Of a stretch of DNA of 64,000 nt, positions 1 through 8,029 are shown piece after piece. Under the pieces are notes generated by a model. It searched no databases, had not been told where the DNA came from, and worked only from the letters and a program-made list of their open reading frames with translations. Within the stretch, counting starts at the first letter, position 1, and the number at the start of each line of letters is the position of its first letter. The position numbers and the translations under genes were made by a program. The stretch lies in the NCBI GenBank assembly GCA_028065725.1, contig JAPTVL010000387.1, positions 1 to 64,000 on the forward strand, given 5' to 3'. This stretch comes from Betaproteobacteria bacterium. GTDB taxonomy: Bacteria; Pseudomonadota; Gammaproteobacteria; Burkholderiales; Rhodocyclaceae.

Positions 1-2266
1 ACTGTGCGACACGTGCATGTTCCTGGATCAGCTTCTTCATCGGCTCGGTGCCGATCATCAGCTCGTGCAAGCCGACGCGGCCCTTGTAGCCGCTGCCGCC
101 GCAGGTGTCGCAACCCTTGGCCCGGGTGAAGACCAGGTGCCCGTCCTTGCCGTAATCTTTAATTAGACGCTCCAGGGTCGCCGCATAGGCGCCCTTCATA
201 TCCTTCTTGAAGGCCTCCGTGCTCTCCAGTTCGCTGCAATATTCCTTCATGAACAGCCTGACTTCATCGGCGTCCGGCGTGTAGGCCTCCTTGCACTTGC
301 ACAGGCGCTTGGCCAGGCGCTGGGCAAGAATGCCGAGCAGGGCATCGGAGAAGTTGAACGGGTCCATGCCCATGTCGAGCAGGCGGATGATGGATTCCGG
401 CGCGCTGTTGGTGTGCAGGGTGGCAAACACCAGGTGGCCGGTAAGCGATGCCTCGATGCCGATGCCGGTGGTTTCCGCATCGCGCATTTCGCCGACCATG
501 ATGATGTCCGGGTCGGCTCGCAGAAAGGCCTTCATGACCGTCGCGAAATCCATCACCTTTTTGTTGACCTGCACCTGACGCAGGCCTTTTTGGGTAATTT
601 CCACCGGATCTTCCGCAGTCCAGATCTTGGTATCCACGGTATTCAGATAACCCAGCACCGAGTGCAGCGTCGTGGTCTTGCCGGAACCGGTCGGGCCGCA
701 GACGAAGAAAAGGCCGTAGGGCTTGGAAATGGTGGCCTTGAGCTTGGTCAGGTTGGTCGGCAACACGCCCAGCTTGTCCAGCGGGATCGGTTCGCCGCCC
801 GCAAGAATCCGCATCACGACGTCCTCGACGCCACCGGTGGAAGGAATCGTCGCTACCCGCAGTTCAATGTCCAGCGGGCCGTACTTCTTGAACTTGATCT
901 TGCCGTCCTGCGGCTTGCGCCGCTCGGCGATGTCGAGATCGCACATGATCTTGAGCCGCGCCACCATGGCATTGCGGTAGCTGGCCGGCACTTCGATGTA
1001 CTTCGTCAACGAACCGTCGCGGCGGAGGCGAACCAGCACCTTGTCCTTGCCCAGTCCCGGCTCGATATGGATGTCCGAGGCGCCCATCTGATAGGCGTCG
1101 ATGATGATCTTGTTGACCAGCTTGACCAGCTCGTTGTCGGCCGCCGCGGAAATGTCGTCGGCGGCGCCGCCTTCGCCTTCGCCATCGTCCTGGTCGAGCG
1201 TCGCCAGCATGTCGCCGACCGAACTGTCGTCGGTAAAGCCGGGAACACCCGCAGCCCCGAACAACTGGTCTATCGTCAGCCCGAATTCGTGATTGGTGGT
1301 GACCCGGTAAACCGCCTTCGATCGGGGAAAGACGTTATTGACGACGCGCGACCCCCTGACCTGCTCGGGATCCATGCAGACCACCATCACGCCTTCGGGC
1401 CCCTCTTCCACCGGGGCCCATTTGGCCTGCTCCAGGAAATCGCGCTTGAGATTCTTCAGCAGATCGGCCGGCTTGATCCGGTCGGCCTTGAACGGCTCGT
1501 AGGGCACATTGAAGAACTTGCCCAGTGCCGCACCCAATGCCGGGAGCTTGACCTGAAACTCGTTGACCAGCACTTCCTCGATGTCCAGGTTCTTGCGTCG
1601 CGCCGTGCGTGTCGCCAACTCCAGTTCCTGGGCCGAAATGACGGCATCGGACACCAGGAAGTCGTACTTGGTCTTGACCGCCTGCGCCGGCTTGCTGCGC
1701 TGGGTAAACGCGATGGCAAGGGTTTCACACAGGCCCTTGACGCCCTCCAGCGCTATTGGCGCAAACGGAACTCCGGCCTTGTTGTTGATGATCTGGACGA
1801 CGCCAAGCAGCTCGGCGCTCTGCGCATCGACCACCGGCGCCACCAGCATCTGCTTGGTGCGATAGCCGGTACGCTTGTCGACTTCCTGCAGGAAGCGCAG
1901 CGAAGGATTGATCGCCTTGAGTTCCGCTTCGTCATAGACATCGCGAATATTCACGGTTTTCTTGGCCAGGGCCACGTGGCCGGCGATGCTCTGGTCGGCG
2001 ATCGGCAGACGCAGATCCTTGAACGAGTTCAGGCCGGTCTTTACCTTGGAGACGATGGAAGCCTTGTCCTCGCCAACCGTGTAGATCGTCAACCGATCGG
2101 CATTGAACAAACTGCAGATCTCGCCGGACAGTTCCAGCATGATTTCATCGATGTTGGATGTCGCATGAATCTTGTTGGTTACAACCTGGAGGTTCTTGAA
2201 AAAGGTCAGACGGCTATCGACATCGGACATGGCCGCGTCGGCCGGGGCAGCAGGAACGGCGCTCAT
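1..2266 (-). CDS. GAF-domain GspE/PilB-type secretion/pilus ATPase (3' part cut by window edge)
   Basis: A hexameric AAA-like motor ATPase of the type II secretion/type IV pilus family; 755 codons are visible and the C-terminus lies outside the window. In order: a GAF domain (about residues 20-165), a GspE/MshE-like N-domain, then the ATPase core with Walker A GPTGSGKTTTLHS near residue 522 and the Walker B/Asp-box region DPDIIMVGEMRDAET near 587. A zinc-binding tetracysteine follows (CKC near 655, CDTC near 718), typical of GspE. The ATG at 2266-2264 overlaps the stop of the upstream gene by 4 nt (ATGA), so it is translationally coupled to the signalling operon. The GAF domain is unusual for GspE and suggests control by a small molecule, possibly a cyclic nucleotide (inference). 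No other secretion or pilus genes are visible beside it. Confidence 0.9.
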   Translation of the reverse strand, partial: MSAVPAAPADAAMSDVDSRLTFFKNLQVVTNKIHATSNIDEIMLELSGEICSLFNADRLTIYTVGEDKASIVSKVKTGLNSFKDLRLPIADQSIAGHVALAKKTVNIRDVYDEAELKAINPSLRFLQEVDKRTGYRTKQMLVAPVVDAQSAELLGVVQIINNKAGVPFAPIALEGVKGLCETLAIAFTQRSKPAQAVKTKYDFLVSDAVISAQELELATRTARRKNLDIEEVLVNEFQVKLPALGAALGKFFNVPYEPFKADRIKPADLLKNLKRDFLEQAKWAPVEEGPEGVMVVCMDPEQVRGSRVVNNVFPRSKAVYRVTTNHEFGLTIDQLFGAAGVPGFTDDSSVGDMLATLDQDDGEGEGGAADDISAAADNELVKLVNKIIIDAYQMGASDIHIEPGLGKDKVLVRLRRDGSLTKYIEVPASYRNAMVARLKIMCDLDIAERRKPQDGKIKFKKYGPLDIELRVATIPSTGGVEDVVMRILAGGEPIPLDKLGVLPTNLTKLKATISKPYGLFFVCGPTGSGKTTTLHSVLGYLNTVDTKIWTAEDPVEITQKGLRQVQVNKKVMDFATVMKAFLRADPDIIMVGEMRDAETTGIGIEASLTGHLVFATLHTNSAPESIIRLLDMGMDPFNFSDALLGILAQRLAKRLCKCKEAYTPDADEVRLFMKEYCSELESTEAFKKDMKGAYAATLERLIKDYGKDGHLVFTRAKGCDTCGGSGYKGRVGLHELMIGTEPMKKLIQEHARVAQ

Positions 2267-3330
2267 TCGACTGACTCCATGGCATCCGCATGAGCCCTCA
2301 TGCCGCCTTCGAGAAGGACGGCATGGAACCCGCGCTGGGAAAGCAAAAATGCTGCGGCGGAACTGCGTCGTCCCGTCTGGCAATAGACAATGTACTCCCT
2401 TGCCGGATCGAGCGCCGTCGAGGCCTGGCGAATGTCGTCCAGCGGAATGTTGAGAGCTCCCGGAAAACCATCGCTCCTGTATTCGGCAGGAAAGCGCACA
2501 TCGATCCAGGTTGCCCCGGCAGCTATCCGCCGCTCCGCCTCAGCTCCGCCAACCTTCTGCAGCAACGGCGCGCGCAGCAATTCGTTGAAGTCGTCCTTGG
2601 ACAGGCACAACAGCACGCCATCCGTCTTCATCGTCACGGTGGCATTGCGTACCGTATCGGCCACCAGGGCCTCCTCGCCAAACGCATCGCCTTCCTTGAG
2701 TTCGGCCAGCTGGATCGAGGATCCGGCAACCAGACGGGAAACCTTGCAGCGTCCGCTTTCGATCAGATAGTAAAAATCACCGGCATCGCCCTGCCGGACA
2801 ATGGTCTGCCCGCGCTTGACCTGGACACGGTTGAACTTTCCCAGCAATGACTGGATGTTGGCCGGCGGCAGCGAAGCGAATACGCCGACCGTAATATTGT
2901 CCAGGGCGAACATGCCCGACATCATGCGCCAGTCGGTCACCTCCGTGCTGCCCGCAACTCCGGTCGCGGGTACCGCGAGCTGATTCCAGGTAAGTGCGAT
3001 GTCCAGGGTGTCTTCGTCCAGCGCCAACAGCACGATGTCGGTGATGGCCTTGCCCTTGACGGGTGACTTGCCGCCACGCGCCAGCGGAGCGGCCGCATAT
3101 TCATGGCCGCCGACAAGTACGCGGGAAGCGCCGTCCGGCATACTCGTCAGAAGCTGGCCGCGCACCAGATAGACCGCCTGGCCGTTCCAGCCGACGGCAC
3201 GAAATGGTTCGCTGCCGCGCGTGAAGGTGTGCAGGCGGCAGCGCGGCAGCAACTCGCGCAAACCATCGCTGCCCAGTGACGCCAGCGGTTGCAGACGGGC
3301 GAGGAGATCAATGCTCACCGAATCAGCCAT
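2263..3330 (-). CDS. Cyclic-nucleotide-binding protein fused to a rhodanese domain
   Basis: 355 residues. An N-terminal region (about 10-110) resembles a degenerate CNB fold. A clear cNMP-binding domain follows at about 150-260; its phosphate-binding cassette reads FGEEALVADTVRNATV, keeping the Glu and Arg used for cyclic-nucleotide phosphate and ribose contacts. A C-terminal rhodanese domain (about 265-350) has the catalytic-loop Cys in CQTGRRS near residue 315. There is no DNA-binding domain, so this is not a CRP-type regulator. It lies 2 nt after the phosphodiesterase gene and overlaps the ATPase gene by 4 nt, which makes it a likely cAMP effector of the same operon. Whether the rhodanese part transfers sulfur or only binds a partner cannot be told from sequence. 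Confidence 0.88.
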   Translation of the reverse strand: MADSVSIDLLARLQPLASLGSDGLRELLPRCRLHTFTRGSEPFRAVGWNGQAVYLVRGQLLTSMPDGASRVLVGGHEYAAAPLARGGKSPVKGKAITDIVLLALDEDTLDIALTWNQLAVPATGVAGSTEVTDWRMMSGMFALDNITVGVFASLPPANIQSLLGKFNRVQVKRGQTIVRQGDAGDFYYLIESGRCKVSRLVAGSSIQLAELKEGDAFGEEALVADTVRNATVTMKTDGVLLCLSKDDFNELLRAPLLQKVGGAEAERRIAAGATWIDVRFPAEYRSDGFPGALNIPLDDIRQASTALDPAREYIVYCQTGRRSSAAAFLLSQRGFHAVLLEGGMRAHADAMESVE

Positions 3331-3332
3331 GA

Positions 3333-4100
3333 TCAGATTTCGAACAGCTGATTGTTCTGCAGCATTCCAGGGCGGAATTCACCGATGCAGTCCTCGATTT
3401 CCTGCATGGTCAATTCGATCTGGCCTGGTTTCAAATGGGTAATGAAAACGTCTGCATCGCGCTGCAGATTTGTCAGTTCTTCCAGCAGCATGCTTGGGCA
3501 CAAATGCAGGGATGCCACCGCCAGCCCCTTCTCGCTGTTGGAGAATGCGCACTCGATGATCAGATATCGCAAATTGCGAATCTGGTTCACCTGCTGCCAC
3601 AGTTCGGGGCAGGGCCCGGTATCTCCGGTGAAGACCAGGCTGGCATGTCCCGAATCCAGGTGGTAGCCCACCGCCGGCACGGTGTGATTCGCCGGCAACG
3701 GCATGATCTTGCGGCCGTCCAGCTCTATGACCTCGCCGACGCGTATCGTGGCGAAACGCATGAACGGCTTTTCCGGCGTCGGTATTTCGCTGAAGTCGGG
3801 CCAGATGGCCCAGTTGAATATGTGGGCCCGGATGATTTCGAGTGTGGCCTCGGTCGCATGCACGACCACCGGCTTGTTGCGCATGTCACCCACCGTGTCG
3901 ATCATGAACGGCAGGCACGCCAGATGGTCCAGATGTGAATGGGTTACAAAAACGTGATCGATCTGGGCAAGCTCGGCAATCGCCAGATCGCCGACGCCGG
4001 TCCCCGCATCGATCAGGATATCGTTGTCGACCAAGAGCGAAGTGGTACGCAGATGGCGTCCGCCAATTCCTCCGCTACAGCCGAGAATTCTGACCTTCAC
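3333..4100 (-). CDS. Metallo-beta-lactamase-fold cyclic-nucleotide phosphodiesterase (class II-like)
   Basis: 255 residues with the metal-binding signature THSHLDH near residue 75, further His residues in PANHTVP, an Asp in FTGDTG and a late His in THLKPG. HxHLDH is the hallmark of class II 3',5'-cyclic-nucleotide phosphodiesterases and related MBL phosphodiesterases. A role in hydrolysing the cAMP made by the adjacent cyclase is inferred from context. The start is GTG at 4100-4098, preceded by a GAGG Shine-Dalgarno, 7 nt after the cyclase stop. RNase Z-like activity is an alternative, but the gene's place between a cyclase and a cNMP-binding protein favours phosphodiesterase. Confidence 0.8.
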   Translation of the reverse strand: MKVRILGCSGGIGGRHLRTTSLLVDNDILIDAGTGVGDLAIAELAQIDHVFVTHSHLDHLACLPFMIDTVGDMRNKPVVVHATEATLEIIRAHIFNWAIWPDFSEIPTPEKPFMRFATIRVGEVIELDGRKIMPLPANHTVPAVGYHLDSGHASLVFTGDTGPCPELWQQVNQIRNLRYLIIECAFSNSEKGLAVASLHLCPSMLLEELTNLQRDADVFITHLKPGQIELTMQEIEDCIGEFRPGMLQNNQLFEI

Positions 4101-4107
4101 TCACGCC

Positions 4108-6333
4108 TCACTTGGTATCAAACTTCCATGAACCGTCCCAGTCATCTCCGGGCGGGTCGTTGCGATAATGAGCAATACGCTCCGCATAAACCTCATAGAG
4201 TTTGTGCGGTGACATGCGCGACAGATTGAGCAACAACACTTCCGCCTGGTCCCAGTTCTGCGAACGATACGCCCGCACGGCCTGATTCCACAACTTGTTC
4301 TCCTCCAGCTTCGGCTTGTCGACTTCGCCTTCCAGCCCGAGCGGCTCATAGATGCCTACGGGTTTGTCCTTGCCCTTGACTTTCACCAGATCCAGCTCTC
4401 GGAAAACAAATTCCTTCTTCACCAGTTCGCGGGTGCTTTCGCCAACGATCATGCCCACCCCGTACTGCTTGGTGATGCCCTCAAGGCGGGAACCAAGGTT
4501 AACCGCATCGCCCATCACCGTGTAGGACTGACGTACCGGCGAGCCCATGTCGCCCACGGTCATCGGACCCGTATTTACACCAATGCCGATCTTGAGTTCG
4601 GGCCAGCCACGCGCCATCAGGTCCTTGTTCAGTTCATGCAGCGCAACATGCATTTCCAGTCCGGTAAGCACCGCGTTCCTGGCATGTTCCGGGTCGTCGA
4701 CCGGCGCGCCCCAGAACGCCATGATCGCGTCGCCGATATATTTATCAAGGGTACCACGATGTTTGCGCACTATCAGGGTCATGGCGCCGAGATACTGGTT
4801 CATCAGGGTCGCCAATTCGTCGGGTTCCAGGCCCTCCGAAATGGTGGTGAATCCGCGGACATCGGAAAACAGCACGGTAAGTTCGGCCTTGCGGCCGGCC
4901 ATGCTGTAGTTCTCCGGATCGCGGCTCATTTCCTCTACCAGCTCCGGCGGCACGTACTGGCCGAACAGCCCGGTCAGCTGGCGTTTGGTCCGGGACTCGA
5001 CAAAGTAGCCCCAGGACATGTTCATAGCATAAAGCAGCACGATTGCAATCACGCCGTTGGCCAGCGGCAACACCACATTGGATACGTGCCAGAAGCTGAA
5101 ATTCACGCTGAGCAGCAGCAGCAGGACGATCACACCGACCAGGCTGGCCCGTAGCGGCGAGAGCATGGGCAACAGGAAGGCCATCACCCCACCCGCAATC
5201 AGCACCAGCAGAACGTCGGCGCCGAGAATGTAGGGCGGTTTGTGCTTGACCGCGCCATCCAGCATGCCGGCGATCAGGTTGGCATGGATCTCGACCCCCG
5301 GATAGGCCGCCCCCACGGGAGTGGCCCGCAAATCCATGAGTCCTGGCGCGGTAGTGCCGACCACGGCGACCCGCCCGGCCAGTTGCTCCTTGGGAACCCG
5401 ATTGTTCATTACGTCGGTGATCGAGATGTAGGGAAAGCTCCCTTGATAGCCGCGATAGGGGATCAGCGTCGCGGCATTCTCATCGACCGGAATACGCATG
5501 ACGCCACCGCCGGCTCCCTTCAGTTCCAGCCACTCCATTGCCGCATAGGATCCGGGAGAGCCTTCCGGATAGCCCGGCACGATGGGAGGATTGCCGAGCA
5601 GATTGCGCACCATCGCCAGCGACAAGGATTCGTAATACTCCCCGTTGTATTCGACCAGCAACGGAACCCGGCGCGAGGTCCCGTCGATATCCACCAGCGG
5701 ATTGAAGTGTCCGGCGCCGGCGGCGGCTTTCTGGAATTCCGGCAGATTGCCGCCATAGCTGACCCATTGGGTAAATCCTATGCTGCGGCCGCTGAAAGTG
5801 CCGGCCGGAAACACCGGGGCCGGCGCGGCGCCTGAACTTGTTCCGCCTTCCTTGCTGGAAAAGTAGTAACCAAGAATTACCGGTCGGTTTTTCAGGGCCG
5901 CCGCAAACCGTGCATCGTTGTCAAGCTGCGGACGCAATTCCCGCAGGCTCGCCTGAAAGCCCGCAACGTCCTTGAGTTCCCTGCGCGCCAGGGACTCGAG
6001 CGACTTGAGGCCGGAACTGTCGTCAGGTTCGGCAAAAACCACGTCGAATCCGACCAGCTTGATTCCATACTCGTCGAACAGCTTGTCCATCAACACCGCC
6101 AGCTTGTCGCGGCCCCAGGGCCAGCGCCCCTGTTCCGCCAGCGACTTCTCGTCGATATCGAGAATCACCACGCGCTGGTCCACCAGCTTGGGCATGGTCA
6201 GGCGCACCTTCGCGTCATAGATGAGCGAGTCCATGTGGTTGATGAACGGGATCTGGTAGATGCGTGCCGAATGGCCGAGCAGCACCAAAAGGATCAGCAG
6301 TCCCAGTCCGTAACGGGGAAAGTATTGTTTCAA
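4108..6333 (-). CDS. CHASE2-domain class III adenylate cyclase
   Basis: 741 residues. Membrane layout: one N-terminal TM (about 8-25), a large extracytoplasmic CHASE2 sensor (about 30-350), then closely spaced TM helices (about 365-450) and a cytoplasmic class III cyclase domain (about 480-650). Metal-binding Asp residues are in FSDVRGF and in YIGDAIMAFWG. The substrate-selecting Lys (TLDKYIGD) with Thr in SYTVMGDAVN fits an adenylate-specific class IIIb enzyme, and the catalytic Asn/Arg are in DAVNLGSRLEG. A short helical tail follows. It is coupled to the downstream phosphodiesterase gene (7-nt gap). It shares its sensor type with the kinase encoded at the head of the operon, so both could respond to the same class of periplasmic signal (inference). 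Confidence 0.93.
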   Translation of the reverse strand: MKQYFPRYGLGLLILLVLLGHSARIYQIPFINHMDSLIYDAKVRLTMPKLVDQRVVILDIDEKSLAEQGRWPWGRDKLAVLMDKLFDEYGIKLVGFDVVFAEPDDSSGLKSLESLARRELKDVAGFQASLRELRPQLDNDARFAAALKNRPVILGYYFSSKEGGTSSGAAPAPVFPAGTFSGRSIGFTQWVSYGGNLPEFQKAAAGAGHFNPLVDIDGTSRRVPLLVEYNGEYYESLSLAMVRNLLGNPPIVPGYPEGSPGSYAAMEWLELKGAGGGVMRIPVDENAATLIPYRGYQGSFPYISITDVMNNRVPKEQLAGRVAVVGTTAPGLMDLRATPVGAAYPGVEIHANLIAGMLDGAVKHKPPYILGADVLLVLIAGGVMAFLLPMLSPLRASLVGVIVLLLLLSVNFSFWHVSNVVLPLANGVIAIVLLYAMNMSWGYFVESRTKRQLTGLFGQYVPPELVEEMSRDPENYSMAGRKAELTVLFSDVRGFTTISEGLEPDELATLMNQYLGAMTLIVRKHRGTLDKYIGDAIMAFWGAPVDDPEHARNAVLTGLEMHVALHELNKDLMARGWPELKIGIGVNTGPMTVGDMGSPVRQSYTVMGDAVNLGSRLEGITKQYGVGMIVGESTRELVKKEFVFRELDLVKVKGKDKPVGIYEPLGLEGEVDKPKLEENKLWNQAVRAYRSQNWDQAEVLLLNLSRMSPHKLYEVYAERIAHYRNDPPGDDWDGSWKFDTK

Positions 6334-6363
6334 GGAATCTCCGCGGAACGCGAGTCTCGGGCC

Positions 6364-7167
6364 TCAGCCCTTCAGGAAAAATTCCATTTTGATGCCGGCC
6401 AGTTCGATCACATCGTGGTCGGCAAGCTGGTGTGCCTGGGTACCGAGCGCCTGACCATTGACCACGGGAAAATTGGCGCCTTCGACATGTGTAATGAAGT
6501 AGCCGTGCGGACGACGGGCGATAACCGCCACCTGGACGCCCGGTTTGCCCAGCGTGGTGAGGGTCTTGGTCAACTCCATCTCCTTGCCGGCGTTTCCTCC
6601 CGAAAGCAGCTGGATCGCCCCCAGCGGCAAGCCGGCGGCTGCCGCAGCGGGCGCCGCGGCGAGCGCCGCGGCGGGTTGCGGAGCCATGCCGGACGAGGTC
6701 GACGCATGCTCCGCGCTGGATGCCGGAGCTGCCGGAGCGGGTGCTTTGGGTGCCGGGGGCGCCACTGGCGTACCCGGAATCGTGGCGGCCTGTGCGGCAT
6801 GCGGCTCGGCCGGCTTCTGCGCCGCCCCCGGGCGCAGAATCATGGTCTTCTCGAAATCGGCGGCGCCGGTTTGCTGCGGCAGTTCGCTGACATACTTCAG
6901 ACGGTACTTGCCGAGCTCGATCGTGTCGCCGTTTTGCAGGAAATGCTTTTTGACCGACTGCCCATTGACGAAAGTGCCGTTGGTACTCCCCAGGTCCTCG
7001 AGGAAGGAATCATTGAGGATGGTGATCACCACCGCGTGTTCGCCCGAGATTGCCAGATTGTCGATCTGAATGTCGTTGTGCGGCTTGCGTCCGATAGTGG
7101 TGCGCTCCTTGCTCAAGGGAATTTCCTTGAGCATCGTGGTTTCCATGCTGAGTATGAGCTTAGCCAT
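6364..7167 (-). CDS. FHA-domain phosphothreonine-binding protein
   Basis: 267 residues. A canonical FHA domain occupies about residues 1-95, with the binding-site residues in TIGRKPHNDI, ISGEHAVV and LGSTNGTFVNG. A long Ala/Pro-rich linker (about 115-185) leads to a second FHA-like beta region (about 190-267, GKPGVQVAVIARRPHGYFI) that has lost the strict Gly-Arg/Ser/His motif. FHA proteins dock on phosphothreonine made by Hanks-type kinases, so this is the likely adaptor or substrate of the kinase at 8030-10696 (inference from family and operon). The gene lies 33 nt after the PP2C gene and 30 nt before the cyclase gene. Confidence 0.9.
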   Translation of the reverse strand: MAKLILSMETTMLKEIPLSKERTTIGRKPHNDIQIDNLAISGEHAVVITILNDSFLEDLGSTNGTFVNGQSVKKHFLQNGDTIELGKYRLKYVSELPQQTGAADFEKTMILRPGAAQKPAEPHAAQAATIPGTPVAPPAPKAPAPAAPASSAEHASTSSGMAPQPAAALAAAPAAAAAGLPLGAIQLLSGGNAGKEMELTKTLTTLGKPGVQVAVIARRPHGYFITHVEGANFPVVNGQALGTQAHQLADHDVIELAGIKMEFFLKG

Positions 7168-7200
7168 TGTTTTCGTCCTTCAAGGTCACTGAGCGCTGCA

Positions 7201-8019
7201 TTACCTGAACCAGGCCAGGAGACGGGACCACCATCCGCGTGCTGCCGGATATTCGCCCTTCACCTTGACCAGGATTACCGAAACATTATCGCGGCCGCCG
7301 TTGTCGTTGGCCATCTGAATCAATTGCATCGCACACAACTCGAGATTCGCCGACAGGGCGCCCAGAGTCATCGCAATTTCGTCGTCCTCGACCATGTCGT
7401 TGAGGCCGTCCGAACAGAGCAGGTAAACGTCGCCCGGCACCACCGCATGATCGTGGATTTCCGCCGCAACTTCGGGATCGATGCCGACCGCGCGGGTGAC
7501 GAGGTTCTTGTTCTGCGAATGACGCGCCTGCTCGGGCGTGATGAGGCCACTATCGAGTTGCTCCTGCAGCAGTGAATGGTCACGCGTGATCTGCTGAAAC
7601 TCCTCGCCGCGCAGGCGATACATGCGCGAATCGCCGATATGGCCGACGGTCACCTTGTTGTCGTGGAACACCGCCACCACCAGGGTCGTTCCCATCCCGG
7701 CATACTGCGGCTGCGTTTGGGAAGACTGATAAATGGCGCTATTCACCAGGCCCATCTGCGTTTGCAGGGTGACCTCGGCCCATGACTTGCCACCGACGTC
7801 GCTGCTTGGCTCGCGTTCGAGGAAGGCCTTGGCGAGTTCCGATCCGAGCATGGTCGTCGCCATGCCGCTGGCAACTTCGCCGGCGTTGTAGCCACCCATT
7901 CCGTCAGCAAGCACGGCAAACCCGGACTCGGCGTTGGCCATCACGGAATCCTCGTTATTCGAGCGCACCATGCCCGGATTGCTGCTTGTGACAATTTCCA
8001 GAACAGTGCTCATGTCCAT
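7201..8019 (-). CDS. PP2C-family Ser/Thr protein phosphatase
   Basis: Metal-dependent PP2C/Stp-type phosphatase. Motifs in order: NPGMVRSNNEDS, VLADGMGGYNAGEVAS, GMGTTLV, VGHIGDSRMYR, LLCSDGLNDMV and GGRDNVSVILV, which supply the Asp metal ligands. It is expected to reverse phosphorylation by the adjacent kinase. I chose the ATG at 8019 (MDMSTVLEIV) over an in-frame ATG at 8046 because GAGG lies 8 nt upstream and the longer form would overlap the kinase stop; the gap to the kinase is then 10 nt. The product is about 272 residues, near the usual family length, with no membrane segment. Confidence 0.93.
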   Translation of the reverse strand: MDMSTVLEIVTSSNPGMVRSNNEDSVMANAESGFAVLADGMGGYNAGEVASGMATTMLGSELAKAFLEREPSSDVGGKSWAEVTLQTQMGLVNSAIYQSSQTQPQYAGMGTTLVVAVFHDNKVTVGHIGDSRMYRLRGEEFQQITRDHSLLQEQLDSGLITPEQARHSQNKNLVTRAVGIDPEVAAEIHDHAVVPGDVYLLCSDGLNDMVEDDEIAMTLGALSANLELCAMQLIQMANDNGGRDNVSVILVKVKGEYPAARGWWSRLLAWFR

Positions 8020-8029
8020 TGCGTGGCCC

